Positions 47,988 to 57,596 of a stretch of DNA of 64,000 nt are shown here, one piece after another (the stretch's first letter is position 1; the number at the start of each line of letters is the position of its first letter). The stretch lies in contig NZ_CP016614.1 in the NCBI RefSeq assembly GCF_013377255.1, forward strand, positions 370,001 through 434,000, in the 5' to 3' direction. This DNA comes from Mannheimia granulomatis. Lineage in GTDB: Bacteria > Pseudomonadota > Gammaproteobacteria > Enterobacterales > Pasteurellaceae. The position numbers and the translations under genes were made by a program. The notes beneath the pieces were generated by a model. It was not told the DNA's origin and did no database searches. It worked only from the letters and a program-made list of their open reading frames with translations.

Positions 47988-49568
47988 TCAATGTTCCCTT
48001 GTTTTAAAGAACGTCACATCAGGATAACGCTCTTGAGCTAAGTTCAAATTCACCATAGTTGGAGCGATATAGGTTAGGTTATCCCCTCCGTCTAAGGCTA
48101 AGTTTGCTTCATTTTTACGTTTAAATTCTTCAAATTTTTTCGCATCATTGCATTCAACCCAGCGGGCTGTTGCCACGTTTACCGCTTCGTAAATTGCTTC
48201 TACGTTGTATTCCGATTTTAAACGGGAAACCACCACATCAAACTGTAACACACCCACTGCACCAACAATTAAATCATTGTTGATTAACGGGCGGAAAACT
48301 TGTACCGCACCTTCTTCTGAAAGTTGTACCAAGCCTTTGAGTAGTTGCTTTTGTTTTAGCGGATCTTTTAAGCGAATACGGCGGAACAGCTCCGGTGCAA
48401 AGTTTGGAATACCGGTAAACTTCAGATTTTCTCCTTGGGTGAAGGTATCGCCAATTTGAATCGTACCATGGTTATGTAAGCCGATAATATCGCCAGCATA
48501 AGCCTCTTCTGCGTGTGAGCGGTCACCTGCCATAAAGGTTAAAGCATCAGAAATCACCACATCTTTACCGATACGGACGTGTTTAAGTTTCATCCCTTTT
48601 TCATATTTGCCGGAAACAACACGCATAAAGGCGACTCGGTCGCGGTGTTTTGGATCCATATTCGCTTGGATTTTAAATACGAAACCGCTGAATTTTTCTT
48701 CACTTGCCTCAACTTTACGGCTATCCGATTCACGGGCTTGCGGTGCCGGTGCCCATTCGGTTAAACCATCTAAGAAGTGGTTGACCCCGAAGTTTCCTAA
48801 TGCCGTTCCGAAGAAGACAGGCGTGAGCTCGCCGTTGATAAAAGCTTCGTGTTCAAATTCGTGTGAAGCACCTTGTACTAATTCCAATTCATCACGTAAT
48901 TGTTGAGCTAAATCGTCACCTACGCTTTGGTCTAGCTCAGGGTTATCTAAGCCTTTGATAACTCGCACTTCTTGAATCGTATGCCCTTGCCCGGTTTGGT
49001 AAAGGTAAGTTTCATCTTTATAAATGTGATAAACCCCTTTAAACAATTTACCGCAGCCGATTGGCCAAGTGATTGGCGCACATTTGATTTTTAGCACGCT
49101 TTCCACTTCGTCCAACAATTCCATTGGGTCACGAATATCTCGGTCGAGTTTGTTCATAAAGGTGAGGATTGGCGTGTCACGCAAACGGGTAACTTCCATT
49201 AATTTGATGGTACGTTCCTCAACCCCTTTTGCTGAGTCAATCACCATTAAACAGCTATCTACCGCGGTAAGCGTGCGGTAAGTATCTTCCGAGAAGTCTT
49301 CGTGCCCCGGGGTGTCGAGCAAGTTCACCAAGCAATCATTGTAAGGGAATTGCATAACAGATGTGGTAATGGAAATTCCACGTTGTTTCTCCATCTCCAT
49401 CCAGTCTGATTTGGCGTGTTGAGCCGAGCCTTTGCCCTTTACCGAACCTGCGGTTTGAATTGCATTTCCGTATAAAAGCACTTTTTCGGTGATAGTAGTT
49501 TTACCCGCATCGGGGTGGGAAATAATCGCAAAGGTGCGACGTTTATTGACTTCTTGTGGATATGACAT
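47988..49568 (-). CDS. prfC: Peptide chain release factor 3
   Basis: RF3 is a GTPase that speeds the recycling of RF1 and RF2 after translation termination. The 526-residue protein (E. coli 529) has the G1 loop SHPDAGKT (17-24), DTPGHEDF (G3) and NKLDRD (G4) and the GMSITTSVM-type switch (here [11 protein letters not shown]). The remaining domains II and III complete the protein. The start is preceded by a short AT-rich leader. It is the first gene on the minus strand here; the divergent pbpG-like gene lies 220 bases away. Confidence 0.97.
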   Translation of the reverse strand: MSYPQEVNKRRTFAIISHPDAGKTTITEKVLLYGNAIQTAGSVKGKGSAQHAKSDWMEMEKQRGISITTSVMQFPYNDCLVNLLDTPGHEDFSEDTYRTLTAVDSCLMVIDSAKGVEERTIKLMEVTRLRDTPILTFMNKLDRDIRDPMELLDEVESVLKIKCAPITWPIGCGKLFKGVYHIYKDETYLYQTGQGHTIQEVRVIKGLDNPELDQSVGDDLAQQLRDELELVQGASHEFEHEAFINGELTPVFFGTALGNFGVNHFLDGLTEWAPAPQARESDSRKVEASEEKFSGFVFKIQANMDPKHRDRVAFMRVVSGKYEKGMKLKHVRIGKDVVISDALTFMAGDRSHAEEAYAGDIIGLHNHGTIQIGDTFTQGENLKFTGIPNFAPELFRRIRLKDPLKQKQLLKGLVQLSEEGAVQVFRPLINNDLIVGAVGVLQFDVVVSRLKSEYNVEAIYEAVNVATARWVECNDAKKFEEFKRKNEANLALDGGDNLTYIAPTMVNLNLAQERYPDVTFFKTREH

Positions 49569-49652
49569 ATTTTCTCAATAAATGTAAATAAAAAAGGGCG
49601 GAAATACCGCCAAGAAATTTGTTGCTATTTTCGCTGATTTGAGGCGAGAGGG

Positions 49653-49759
49653 CAAGCGGTTAAATTTTCAGAGAATTTTGCAATATAACGCAGCCTTGCA
49701 AAAAAGTCGGCAAAAACGACCGCTTGCTTTTTGAACTTTGGCATAATACAAGGTAGAAT
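49653..49759 (+). promoter_or_regulatory. Promoter and facing uptake signals upstream of the PBP7-like gene
   Basis: TTGAAC (49731-49736), a 17-base spacer and TAGAAT (49754-49759) form a strong sigma-70 promoter 31 bases before the start. Just upstream, GCAAGCGGT (49653) and ACCGCTTGC (49719) face each other about 57 bases apart. The region 49569-49652 shows nothing else recognisable. Confidence 0.7.
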
Positions 49760-49790
49760 AGCGAACTTTTACTCTCGGATTAAATAGATA

Positions 49791-50663
49791 ATGAAAAAAC
49801 TACTTCCTTTAATAATTGCAGCGATGGTGCTAATAAGTGCCTGCTCTTCCCAGCCTGCAAAGAAACAAAGCCCTCGTATTAAAGCCTCGGCAGCGTATAT
49901 CCCGACTGAAAATTCAGCCTATGTGGTGTTTGATTTAAACCAGAAAAAATTTTTAGAGGGTAAGAATTTTAATTTAGTTCGCCCGATTGCTTCTGTCACT
50001 AAATTAATGACCGCTGTGGTTTTCTTGGAAGAGAACCGCTACGGTAACAGTTGTCAAACGCAAATTTTGCCGTCGGATGCGGATTTCTTAAAAGGCACAA
50101 CCAGCCCTTTGCCGAAAAATATTAATATTGCCTGTAGCGAATTACTTAAAGCGATGTTAGTACGCTCCGATAATTATGCTGCTCACGCATTGGCACACGC
50201 CACACACTTGAATAAAGCTCAATTTTTGGCACGAATGAATAGTAAGGCACGCGAAATCGGTATGACTCAAACCTATTTTAGCGACTCCTCCGGGCTTTCT
50301 TCAGATAATGTTTCAACAGTAATTGATTTGGCAAAACTTGCCGGCTATGCCGCAGGTAAAAAGGAAATTCAGCAACTTTCTAATTCGCCTTTAGTTAGCG
50401 TTTATGCCGGTGGGCAATATATTCCGATGAAAAATACGAATAGTATGGTGCGTTCACAATCTTATCAGGCTTTAGTCAGTAAAACAGGATACACTCGTGA
50501 GGCTGGTTATAATTTAGCCTTTATTGCTAAAAGTGATTGTAAAGGTAAACGAATTGGCGTGGTAAGCCTTAATAATAGTAATGCTACAGCTCGTGCTTAT
50601 TTTACTGAATCGATGTTAGCTAAATATCAATGTATAGCAAATCCGTTTAGACAGTATGGTTAA
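49791..50663 (+). CDS. pbpG: D-alanyl-D-alanine endopeptidase, PBP7-like lipoprotein
   Basis: A penicillin-binding protein that cuts D-Ala-meso-DAP cross-links in peptidoglycan. The 290-residue protein carries the three serine-peptidase motifs: SVTK (Ser68, Lys71), SDN (126-128) and KTG (231-233). Unlike E. coli PBP7 it has a lipobox, LISAC with Cys18, so it should be lipid-anchored, probably at the outer membrane. Length is near E. coli PBP7 (310). Family assignment to endopeptidase rather than carboxypeptidase is by overall similarity. It has its own promoter. Confidence 0.87.
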   Translation: MKKLLPLIIAAMVLISACSSQPAKKQSPRIKASAAYIPTENSAYVVFDLNQKKFLEGKNFNLVRPIASVTKLMTAVVFLEENRYGNSCQTQILPSDADFLKGTTSPLPKNINIACSELLKAMLVRSDNYAAHALAHATHLNKAQFLARMNSKAREIGMTQTYFSDSSGLSSDNVSTVIDLAKLAGYAAGKKEIQQLSNSPLVSVYAGGQYIPMKNTNSMVRSQSYQALVSKTGYTREAGYNLAFIAKSDCKGKRIGVVSLNNSNATARAYFTESMLAKYQCIANPFRQYG

Positions 50664-50767
50664 TACAAAAATGTAGTTTCTCTTCACCTTGAGGGGCTAA
50701 GCATTGAGAAAAGCGTATTTTTTCTCTACAATATTGCCCTTTGACTTCAAGATATTGAGACAAGATT

Positions 50768-51352
50768 GTGACACAAATTAAATTGATTGTCGGGCTTGCC
50801 AACCCCGGAGCAAAATATGAGGAAACCCGCCATAATGCAGGGGAATGGCTGATAAATGAAATTGCCCGTATGTATAATGTAAGCTTGAAAGACGAGGCGA
50901 AATATTTCGGTAAAGTGGCAAAAATCAATACCGCTCAAGGCGAGGTACGTTTGTTAGTGCCTACTACCTTTATGAATCTTAGCGGTAAAGCGGTTGGGGC
51001 ATTGGCGAATTTTTTTCGCATCAAGCCGGAAGAAATTTTAGTTGCTCACGATGAGTTGGATTTACCGCCCGGTTCGGTCAAGCTGAAACAAGGTGGCGGA
51101 CACGGTGGTCACAACGGCTTAAAAGATATTATTGCTGCTCTTGGCAATAATAAAGAGTTTTACCGTGTCAGAATTGGTATTGGACATCCCGGTCATAAAG
51201 ATCTGGTCGCAAATTATGTGCTGGGCAAGCCGGCTCCGCAGGAAAAAGAGCTGATTAATGCTGCGATTGATGAAGGTAGCCGTTGTATTGACATTTTATT
51301 AAAAGAAGGCGTAACTAAAGCGATGAACCGCTTAAATGGGTTTAAAGCCTAG
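50768..51352 (+). CDS. pth: Peptidyl-tRNA hydrolase
   Basis: Pth frees tRNAs from abandoned peptidyl-tRNA. The 194-residue protein (E. coli 194) starts at GTG and carries [20 protein letters not shown] (7-26) with Asn12 and His22, and then [10 protein letters not shown] and [25 protein letters not shown], the catalytic and substrate-binding motifs. ychF follows about 95 bases downstream, a conserved pair. No strong ribosome-binding site precedes the GTG. Confidence 0.96.
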   Translation: MTQIKLIVGLANPGAKYEETRHNAGEWLINEIARMYNVSLKDEAKYFGKVAKINTAQGEVRLLVPTTFMNLSGKAVGALANFFRIKPEEILVAHDELDLPPGSVKLKQGGGHGGHNGLKDIIAALGNNKEFYRVRIGIGHPGHKDLVANYVLGKPAPQEKELINAAIDEGSRCIDILLKEGVTKAMNRLNGFKA

Positions 51353-51358
51353 TAAAAA

Positions 51359-51388
51359 TCGTAGGGTGGGAGAATTATTTTCCTCTAC
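51359..51388. repeat. Degenerate copy of the CGTAGGG palindrome
   Basis: CGTAGGGTGGGAGAA followed by TTATTTTCCTCTAC shares the left edge and position (directly after a stop codon) with the elements at 36644 and 40674, but the arms have several mismatches. An uptake signal ACAAGCGGT follows at once. Confidence 0.5.
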
Positions 51389-51447
51389 AAGCGGTTAAAT
51401 TTATACAAAATTTTGCAAAATAATTTTAATTTAAAGGAACAGAAAAA

Positions 51448-52539
51448 ATGGGATTTAAATGTGGAATCGTGGGTTTACCGAATGTTGGTAAATCGACCCT
51501 TTTCAACGCATTAACAAAAGCAGGTATTGAGGCAGCGAACTATCCGTTCTGTACTATTGAGCCAAACACCGGTGTGGTGCCAATGCCTGATCCGCGTTTA
51601 GATGCGTTGGCGGAAATTGTCAAACCTGAGCGCGTACTTCCAACAACCATGGAATTTGTGGATATTGCAGGTCTGGTTGCCGGTGCGAGTAAAGGTGAAG
51701 GCTTAGGCAATAAATTTTTAGCGAATATTCGTGAAACCGATGCGATTGGGCATGTGGTGCGTTGTTTTGAAAATGATGATATTGTTCACGTAGCAGGTAA
51801 AATTGATCCGGCTGATGATATTGAGATTATCAACACGGAATTAGCCCTTGCGGATTTAGATAGCTGTGAGCGTGCGATTCAGCGTTTACAAAAACGTGCC
51901 AAAGGTGGTGATAAAGACGCTAAATTTGAATTGTCCATTATGGAAAAAATTCTGCCTGTGCTTGAAAATGCAGGCATGATTCGCTCGGTTGATTTAGATA
52001 AAGATGAACTCTATGCGATTAAAGGCTATAACTTCCTTACCTTAAAACCAACAATGTACATTGCAAACGTGAACGAAGACGGTTTTGAGAACAACCCATA
52101 CCTTGACCGCGTACGTGAAATCGCGGAAAAAGAAGGGGCGGTTGTAGTGCCTGTATGTGCTGCGATTGAATCGGAAATTGCTGAGCTTGAGGACGAAGAA
52201 AAAGCCGAATTCTTACAAGACTTAGGCATTGAAGAGCCGGGCTTGAACCGCGTGATTCGTGCCGGTTATGCACTGTTAAATTTACAAACTTATTTTACTG
52301 CAGGCGTGAAAGAAGTGCGTGCTTGGACAGTGTCAGTTGGAGCAACTGCACCAAAAGCGGCGGCAGTTATCCATACCGATTTTGAAAAAGGCTTTATCCG
52401 TGCTGAAGTGATTGCTTACCAAGATTTTATCGATAACAAAGGTGAAGCAGGAGCCAAAGAAGCCGGTAAATGGCGTTTGGAAGGGAAGGATTATATCGTT
52501 CAAGACGGCGATGTGATGCATTTCCGTTTCAATGTGTAA
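51448..52539 (+). CDS. ychF: Ribosome-binding ATPase YchF
   Basis: YchF is an Obg-family P-loop protein that prefers ATP, binds ribosomes and affects oxidative-stress tolerance. The 363-residue protein (E. coli 363) carries [14 protein letters not shown] (9-22), [19 protein letters not shown], a long coiled-coil arm and a C-terminal TGS domain. The NxxE-type G4 variant that gives ATP preference is present (NVNED). It lies downstream of pth and is followed by a terminator at 52637-52684. Confidence 0.97.
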   Translation: MGFKCGIVGLPNVGKSTLFNALTKAGIEAANYPFCTIEPNTGVVPMPDPRLDALAEIVKPERVLPTTMEFVDIAGLVAGASKGEGLGNKFLANIRETDAIGHVVRCFENDDIVHVAGKIDPADDIEIINTELALADLDSCERAIQRLQKRAKGGDKDAKFELSIMEKILPVLENAGMIRSVDLDKDELYAIKGYNFLTLKPTMYIANVNEDGFENNPYLDRVREIAEKEGAVVVPVCAAIESEIAELEDEEKAEFLQDLGIEEPGLNRVIRAGYALLNLQTYFTAGVKEVRAWTVSVGATAPKAAAVIHTDFEKGFIRAEVIAYQDFIDNKGEAGAKEAGKWRLEGKDYIVQDGDVMHFRFNV

Positions 52540-52843
52540 AATTTCTTAGAAAAAAGACCGCTTGTTATCTGCTCGGAAAATAGGGGAAATTTAATAGGCA
52601 TTTTGGATCTGACTTTAAAAGTTAGACTTTTTATGCAAGGGCTGGGTTCTGTTTCTGACAGGGCTCAGTCCTTTAATTTTTTTGGCACTATGCGGTTTTG
52701 TATATGAGTGAATAACGGAACGATTACCGATAGGCTCCACAATTGATTAGTCATAAGTTTTTTGCTAAACGGCTTTAGTAGAGCCTAAAATGTTAAAAAT
52801 TATATTGATTCTGTTACTTTTTTATCCGTTTGTGCAGAAAAAA
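52540..52843 (+). terminator. ychF-lldP intergenic region with terminator at 52637-52684
   Basis: AAGGGCTGGGTTCTGT and ACAGGGCTCAGTCCTT pair with wobbles around TTCTG, followed by TAATTTTTTT, ending ychF. An uptake signal core in reverse (ACCGCTTGT) lies near 52557. The remaining 150 bases show no gene; CRP and hairpin elements follow in the next entries. Confidence 0.75.
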
Positions 52844-52859
52844 TTTGAAACAGATCACA
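52844..52859 (+). promoter_or_regulatory. Candidate CRP site upstream of the lactate operon
   Basis: TTTGA-AACAGA-TCACA differs from the TGTGA-N6-TCACA consensus at one position and is flanked by A-rich and T-rich ends as CRP sites are. It lies about 100 bases before lldP. A TATAAT follows at 52864-52869, though without a good -35. Confidence 0.55.
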
Positions 52860-52915
52860 AATTTATAATAATTTGATTACATGGCTTCACAAAGCGAGTA
52901 GAATGCGAGCCACTC

Positions 52916-52936
52916 TGACCGGTGGGTCATTTTTAT
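52916..52936 (+). promoter_or_regulatory. Inverted repeat TGACC-GGTG-GGTCA before lldP
   Basis: A 5-bp perfect inverted repeat (52916-52929) is followed at once by ATTTTTATTTTTT and then the lldP ribosome-binding site. It may be an operator for a GntR-type lactate regulator or a small attenuator. Confidence 0.45.
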
Positions 52937-52955
52937 TTTTTAAAAGAGGTGCTTT

Positions 52956-54560
52956 ATGGCTCTATTTCTGAGTATTTTTCCGATTGTTTTACTGATTTAT
53001 TTAATGGTAAAACGTAACGCTCTACCGTCTTATGTGGCGTTACCATTAACGGCGGCTTTAATTTTTGTTTTACAACTTACCTATTTTGGTAGTGATTTCA
53101 CTCTTGTCGCGGCAAATATTATTGCAGGTCTGGGTGATGTTTTAACACCAATTACTGTTATTTTTGGTGCAATTTTATTTAACCGTTTTTCGGAAGTTTC
53201 CGGTGCAACTAATACCATGCGTAAATGGTTAGGTAATATTAACCCGAACCCTGTTGCACAATTGATGATTATTGGGTGGGCATTTGCTTTTATGATTGAA
53301 GGTGCTTCAGGTTTTGGTACTCCGGCTGCAATCGCTGCTCCAATTCTAGTAGGTTTAGGTTTCCACCCATTAAAAGTAGCAATGTTAGCTTTAGTAATGA
53401 ACTCTGTGCCGGTTTCATTTGGCGCGGTAGGTACACCGACTTGGTTTGGTATGGGTCCTCTTTTAAAAGATGGTTTAATTACAGATGCACAGGTGCTTGA
53501 AATTGGGTCAATGACAGCCTTTATCCATTCTATTGCTGCGTTCGTTATTCCATTAATGGCATTGCGTTTAGTGGTAAGCTGGAAAGAAATTCGTCAAAAT
53601 ATTATTTTTATTTACATTAGTGTTTTAGCTTGTGTTGTGCCTTATTTCATTATTGCGCAATTTAACTATGAGTTCCCATCATTAGTGGCCGGTGCTATTG
53701 GTTTATTGGTGTCGGTATTTGTAGCGAACTTGGGTATCGGTTTAGCTAAAACAGAAAATAATCTAGGCAATGATAAAGTAACCTTTGGTGAAGTGGCAAA
53801 AGCTTTATTGCCAACAGGATTATTGATCGCTATTTTAATTGTTACTCGCGTTCAGCAACTTCCATTAAAAGCGATGATGAACGATGCAACTACTTGGATT
53901 GCAAGTACAGTTGGTTTTGCAAACTTTGAAATTAGCCAAGGTTTAATTTTTGCCTTAAAAAATATTTTAGGCACAAATGTGGCAACCAGTTATAAATTAC
54001 TTTATGTGCCGGCACTAATTCCGTTTGTTATTACGGTATTAATTTGTATTCCAATTTTTGCAGTTTCCGGTAAAAATACTGCGAATATTTTCTCTACCAG
54101 TTTTGCTCAAGTAAAAAAACCATTCTTAGCATTATTAGGTGCGTTAATTATGGTGAAATTAATGTTAATTGGCGGTAAAGAGTCAATGGTACAAATTATC
54201 GGTCAAAACTTTGCGGCAGCAACCGGCGAATATTGGACAATATTTGCTTCATATTTGGGGGCAATTGGTGCATTTTTCTCCGGTTCTAATACCGTATCAA
54301 ACTTAACATTCGGTACTGTACAGTTTGCGACGGCTCAGGCAACAGGTTTATCTGTTACTCTAATTCTTGCATTACAGTCTGTGGGCGGAGCAATGGGTAA
54401 CATGGTTTGTATCAATAATATTGTAGCGGTATGTTCGGTACTAGGTATTGATAAACAAGAAGGTAACATTATTAAGAAAACAGTAGTGCCAATGTTTGTT
54501 TACGGCGTGCTTGCTGCTATCGTTGCACTCTTTGTTGTACCTTTATTCTATACAATCTAA
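52956..54560 (+). CDS. lldP: L-lactate permease
   Basis: Proton-coupled lactate importer of the LctP family. The 534-residue protein has about twelve to fourteen membrane helices and the family's EGASGFGTPAAIAAPILVGLGF, SFGAVGTPTWFG and GSNTVSNLTFG motifs, which carry residues of the transport core. Length is close to E. coli LldP (551). AAAAGAGGTGC precedes the start. It heads a lactate-use operon with lutABC, separated from lutA by a hairpin. glcA is a near relative with wider substrates, so glycolate transport is possible. Confidence 0.93.
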   Translation: MALFLSIFPIVLLIYLMVKRNALPSYVALPLTAALIFVLQLTYFGSDFTLVAANIIAGLGDVLTPITVIFGAILFNRFSEVSGATNTMRKWLGNINPNPVAQLMIIGWAFAFMIEGASGFGTPAAIAAPILVGLGFHPLKVAMLALVMNSVPVSFGAVGTPTWFGMGPLLKDGLITDAQVLEIGSMTAFIHSIAAFVIPLMALRLVVSWKEIRQNIIFIYISVLACVVPYFIIAQFNYEFPSLVAGAIGLLVSVFVANLGIGLAKTENNLGNDKVTFGEVAKALLPTGLLIAILIVTRVQQLPLKAMMNDATTWIASTVGFANFEISQGLIFALKNILGTNVATSYKLLYVPALIPFVITVLICIPIFAVSGKNTANIFSTSFAQVKKPFLALLGALIMVKLMLIGGKESMVQIIGQNFAAATGEYWTIFASYLGAIGAFFSGSNTVSNLTFGTVQFATAQATGLSVTLILALQSVGGAMGNMVCINNIVAVCSVLGIDKQEGNIIKKTVVPMFVYGVLAAIVALFVVPLFYTI

Positions 54561-54580
54561 TCTTTAAAAATAGAGTAAGG

Positions 54581-54614
54581 AAGGAAGTAGATAGTCTATC
54601 TGCTTCCTTTTGCC
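54581..54614 (+). terminator. Hairpin between lldP and lutA
   Basis: AAGGAAGTAGATAG (54581-54594) and CTATCTGCTTCCTT (54596-54609) form a 14-bp stem with one wobble, followed by TTGCCGTTTT. The short T-run suggests partial termination, giving more permease than oxidase. Confidence 0.75.
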
Positions 54615-54675
54615 GTTTTAGGGTGGCGCTTTTTGAGTTTAATTCTTATTTATATTTATTAATGTGGGAGTTCTT

Positions 54676-55407
54676 ATGAACGTCAATTTTTATGTTACTT
54701 GCATTGCAGATGTGATGAAAGCAGGTGTTGCAAAAAATACGGTGCTTTTATTAGAAAAGCTAGGTTGTAAAGTGACTTTCTTAGAAAAACAAGGTTGTTG
54801 TGGACAACCGGCAATTAATAGCGGTTATACGAAACAAGCTTTATCGGGCATGAAAACGTTAGTTGAAACCTTTGAAGCTAATGATTACCCGATTGTGGCA
54901 CCTGCGGGGTCTTGTGTGTATGCGATTAAAACTTATCCGGAACATTTTGAGCGTTTTGGTGAGACGCAGTGGGCTGAGCGTGCGAAAAAAGTGGCAGATC
55001 GTTTTCATGATTTAACCGACTTTATCGTCAATAAGCTAGGTGTAAAAGATGTGGGCGCATATTTACCGGGTAAAGCAGTTTATCACCCTTCATGTAGTCT
55101 TTTCCGCAAATTAGGTATTAAAGATGAGCCTATTACACTTTTACAAAACGTGAAGGGCTTAGAGCTATTACCAATTAAAAACCAAGAAACTTGTTGTGGT
55201 TTTGGCGGTACGTTTTCGGTGAAAATGGCGGAAATTTCCGGTGAGATGGTAAAAGAAAAAGTGGCAAATATTGATAGTGATGAGCCAGATTATTTAATTG
55301 GTGCAGATGTAAGCTGCTTAATGAACATCGGTGGACGTTTAAGCCGTGAGGGCAAACCAATCAAAGTGATGCACATTGCTGAAGTGTTAATGCAAGGGGA
55401 GAAATAA
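54676..55407 (+). CDS. lutA: L-lactate dehydrogenase complex protein LutA (LldE/YkgE)
   Basis: One of three subunits of the iron-sulfur lactate oxidase that turns L-lactate into pyruvate. The 243-residue protein has two CCG cysteine-rich domains, with CCGQPAINSGY near 40 and CCGFGGTFSVK near 175 that bind an unusual Fe-S cluster. The ATG at 54676 has GGGAG upstream and is preferred to the GTG at 54664. lutB follows after one base, so the genes are coupled. Confidence 0.93.
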   Translation: MNVNFYVTCIADVMKAGVAKNTVLLLEKLGCKVTFLEKQGCCGQPAINSGYTKQALSGMKTLVETFEANDYPIVAPAGSCVYAIKTYPEHFERFGETQWAERAKKVADRFHDLTDFIVNKLGVKDVGAYLPGKAVYHPSCSLFRKLGIKDEPITLLQNVKGLELLPIKNQETCCGFGGTFSVKMAEISGEMVKEKVANIDSDEPDYLIGADVSCLMNIGGRLSREGKPIKVMHIAEVLMQGEK

Positions 55408-55408
55408 T

Positions 55409-56818
55409 ATGTCTTATTTACAAACAAATACCCTACCGTTTAAACAGCGTATTGAGCAGCAAGTTAATAATGAAATTGTCCGTAAGGCATTGGTAAAAGC
55501 CCAAGAAACTATTGGGGCAAACCGTCAGCGTATGGTAGATGAACTGGGTAACTGGGAAGAGTGGCGAGACGCGGCAAAACAGATTCGTAACCATGTTTTA
55601 GCGAATTTAGATGCTTATCTTTACCAACTAAGTGAAAAAGTTGCTCAAAACGGCGGTAAAGTTTTCTTTGCAGAAACGGCAGAAGAAGCAACTGATTACA
55701 TTAAAAAAGTGGCTAAAGAAAAAAATGCGAAGAAAATTGTAAAATCTAAATCAATGGTTACTGAAGAAATCGGGATGAACCATGTTTTAGAAGCGGAAGG
55801 CATTAAGGTGGTAGAAACCGACTTAGGAGAATATTTATTACAAATTGTGGGCGATAAACCCTCTCACATTGTTGTGCCGGCAATCCATAAAGATCGCCAC
55901 AGAATCCGTCAAGAAATGCACGATGTGTTAGGCTATCAAGGCAGTGAGGCTCCAGAAGAAATGACCGCCTTTGTTCGCCAAAAAATTCGTGAGGATTTTT
56001 TAGAAGCCGATATTGGTATTTCAGGTTGTAACTTTGCTGTACCGGAAACCGGCTCTGTTTGCTTGGTGACCAACGAAGGTAACTTACGTATGGCAACCAC
56101 CGTGCCGAAAACACACATTGCGGTAATGGGAATGGAGCGTATCGCCCCAACTTTCCAAGAAGTGGATGTATTGATTACCATGCTTGCTCGTAGTGCGGTA
56201 GGGGCAAAACTGACCGCTTACAACACTTGGTTAACCGGTCCTCGCTTAGAAGGCGAAACGGATGGTCCTGAAGAATTCCATTTAGTAATTGTGGATAACG
56301 GCCGCTCTAAAATCTTAGAAAGCGAATTTAAAGAGGTTTTACGTTGTATCCGTTGTGGTGCTTGCTTAAACACTTGCCCGGCTTATCGCCAAATTGGTGG
56401 ACACGGCTACGGCTCAATCTACCCAGGTCCGATTGGTTCGGTTATTTCGCCGTTATTGGGTGGTTACGAAGAGTTTAAAGAACTGCCTTATGCCTGCTCA
56501 CTCTGCACGGCGTGTAACAGCGTGTGTCCGGTGAAAATTCCGTTGGCTCAATTGATTTTAAAACACCGTGAACATATTGCTCAACAAGGGCTAACTCCGA
56601 TTTCTGAGCGTTTATCCATCTTTGGCTTTAACTTCGCAAACTCACATCCGACAGTGTGGAAAGTAGGGGTGAAAGTAGGTGCGAAAGTGGCAGGTAAGTT
56701 GATTAAAAACGGTAAAGCACCTATTGAGTTTGGTGCATTAGGTGAGTGGACAAAAGCTCGTGACTTACCAACTGCCGAAGGCGAAAGCTTCCGTGAATGG
56801 TTTAACAACAGAGGATAA
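55409..56818 (+). CDS. lutB: L-lactate dehydrogenase complex protein LutB (LldF/YkgF)
   Basis: Fe-S electron-transfer subunit of the lactate oxidase. The 469-residue protein has a N-terminal LUD-type domain and, from about 305, two 4Fe-4S binding motifs: CIRCGACLNTCPAYR and CSLCTACNSVCPVKIP. Length matches E. coli YkgF (475). Its stop is four bases before lutC. Confidence 0.94.
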   Translation: MSYLQTNTLPFKQRIEQQVNNEIVRKALVKAQETIGANRQRMVDELGNWEEWRDAAKQIRNHVLANLDAYLYQLSEKVAQNGGKVFFAETAEEATDYIKKVAKEKNAKKIVKSKSMVTEEIGMNHVLEAEGIKVVETDLGEYLLQIVGDKPSHIVVPAIHKDRHRIRQEMHDVLGYQGSEAPEEMTAFVRQKIREDFLEADIGISGCNFAVPETGSVCLVTNEGNLRMATTVPKTHIAVMGMERIAPTFQEVDVLITMLARSAVGAKLTAYNTWLTGPRLEGETDGPEEFHLVIVDNGRSKILESEFKEVLRCIRCGACLNTCPAYRQIGGHGYGSIYPGPIGSVISPLLGGYEEFKELPYACSLCTACNSVCPVKIPLAQLILKHREHIAQQGLTPISERLSIFGFNFANSHPTVWKVGVKVGAKVAGKLIKNGKAPIEFGALGEWTKARDLPTAEGESFREWFNNRG

Positions 56819-56822
56819 CAGT

Positions 56823-57524
56823 ATGGATTTACAAAACCGAGAAAAATTTCTAACTAAATTGGCAGAACGTATGGGCAGACCATTGCAAACTGTGCCTGAG
56901 CCAATGCCGGAATTGGTAAATGACCACGCAGTTACCCGTTTAACAGATCTCAGCCAAGAGCAGCTTTGCAAAGAGTTTGTTGATTTTGCTCGTGTGATGA
57001 TGGCTGATGTGGTGGAAGTTAAAGAGGCTGACTTACCAGCTGCAATTATCGAGATTTGTGAGAAATATGGCGGCGGCAATATTATTGTGAATAATGACGA
57101 ACGCTTAAAAGCACTTGGCATTACAGGTGCCGTTCAAGCAAAATATGAAAACTGCCATCAATGGGATTTCAACTTAGGTGAAGAAAACCTTGAGAAAGCC
57201 AAACAAGCGAATATCGGCATTGTGTATGGCGAATATGGCTTAACGGAATCCGGTGGGATTGTGCTGTTTTCCAGCAAAGACTACGGTCGTTCAGTTAGTT
57301 TGTTGCCTGAAAAATCAGTGGTGGTATTGCGTAAAAGCACGGTATTACCGCGTGTGGCACAATTAGCTAAAATTTTGCACGACAAAGCCCAGCAGGGTGA
57401 AGGAATGCCCTCTTGTGTGAATATTATTTCAGGTCCTTCAGCTACCGCAGATATTGAGTTAATCAAAGTAGTGGGTGTTCACGGACCGGTAAATAAAATT
57501 TACCTCGTGATTGATGATTTGTAA
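56823..57524 (+). CDS. lutC: L-lactate dehydrogenase complex protein LutC (LldG/YkgG)
   Basis: Third subunit of the lactate oxidase, 233 residues, with a LUD domain in the C-terminal half (GIVYGEYGLTESGGIVLFSS and INIISGPSATADIELIKVVGVHGP). The ATG at 56823 has GAGGA upstream and lies four bases after lutB; a longer frame opens at 56742 inside lutB but is not used. It ends the lldP-lutABC operon at an uptake-signal terminator. Confidence 0.93.
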   Translation: MDLQNREKFLTKLAERMGRPLQTVPEPMPELVNDHAVTRLTDLSQEQLCKEFVDFARVMMADVVEVKEADLPAAIIEICEKYGGGNIIVNNDERLKALGITGAVQAKYENCHQWDFNLGEENLEKAKQANIGIVYGEYGLTESGGIVLFSSKDYGRSVSLLPEKSVVVLRKSTVLPRVAQLAKILHDKAQQGEGMPSCVNIISGPSATADIELIKVVGVHGPVNKIYLVIDDL

Positions 57525-57542
57525 TTTGCAAAAAATAGAGTA

Positions 57543-57585
57543 AAAATGATCGCTTGTAAAACTAACAAGCGGTCATTTTTTATTA
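57543..57585. terminator. Uptake-signal terminator between lutC and rph
   Basis: AAAATGATCGCTTGT (57543-57557) pairs with ACAAGCGGTCATTTT (57565-57579) with one wobble, followed by TTATTAAAATTTT. It sits between convergent lutC and rph and can serve both. Confidence 0.85.
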
Positions 57586-57596
57586 AAATTTTGCAA

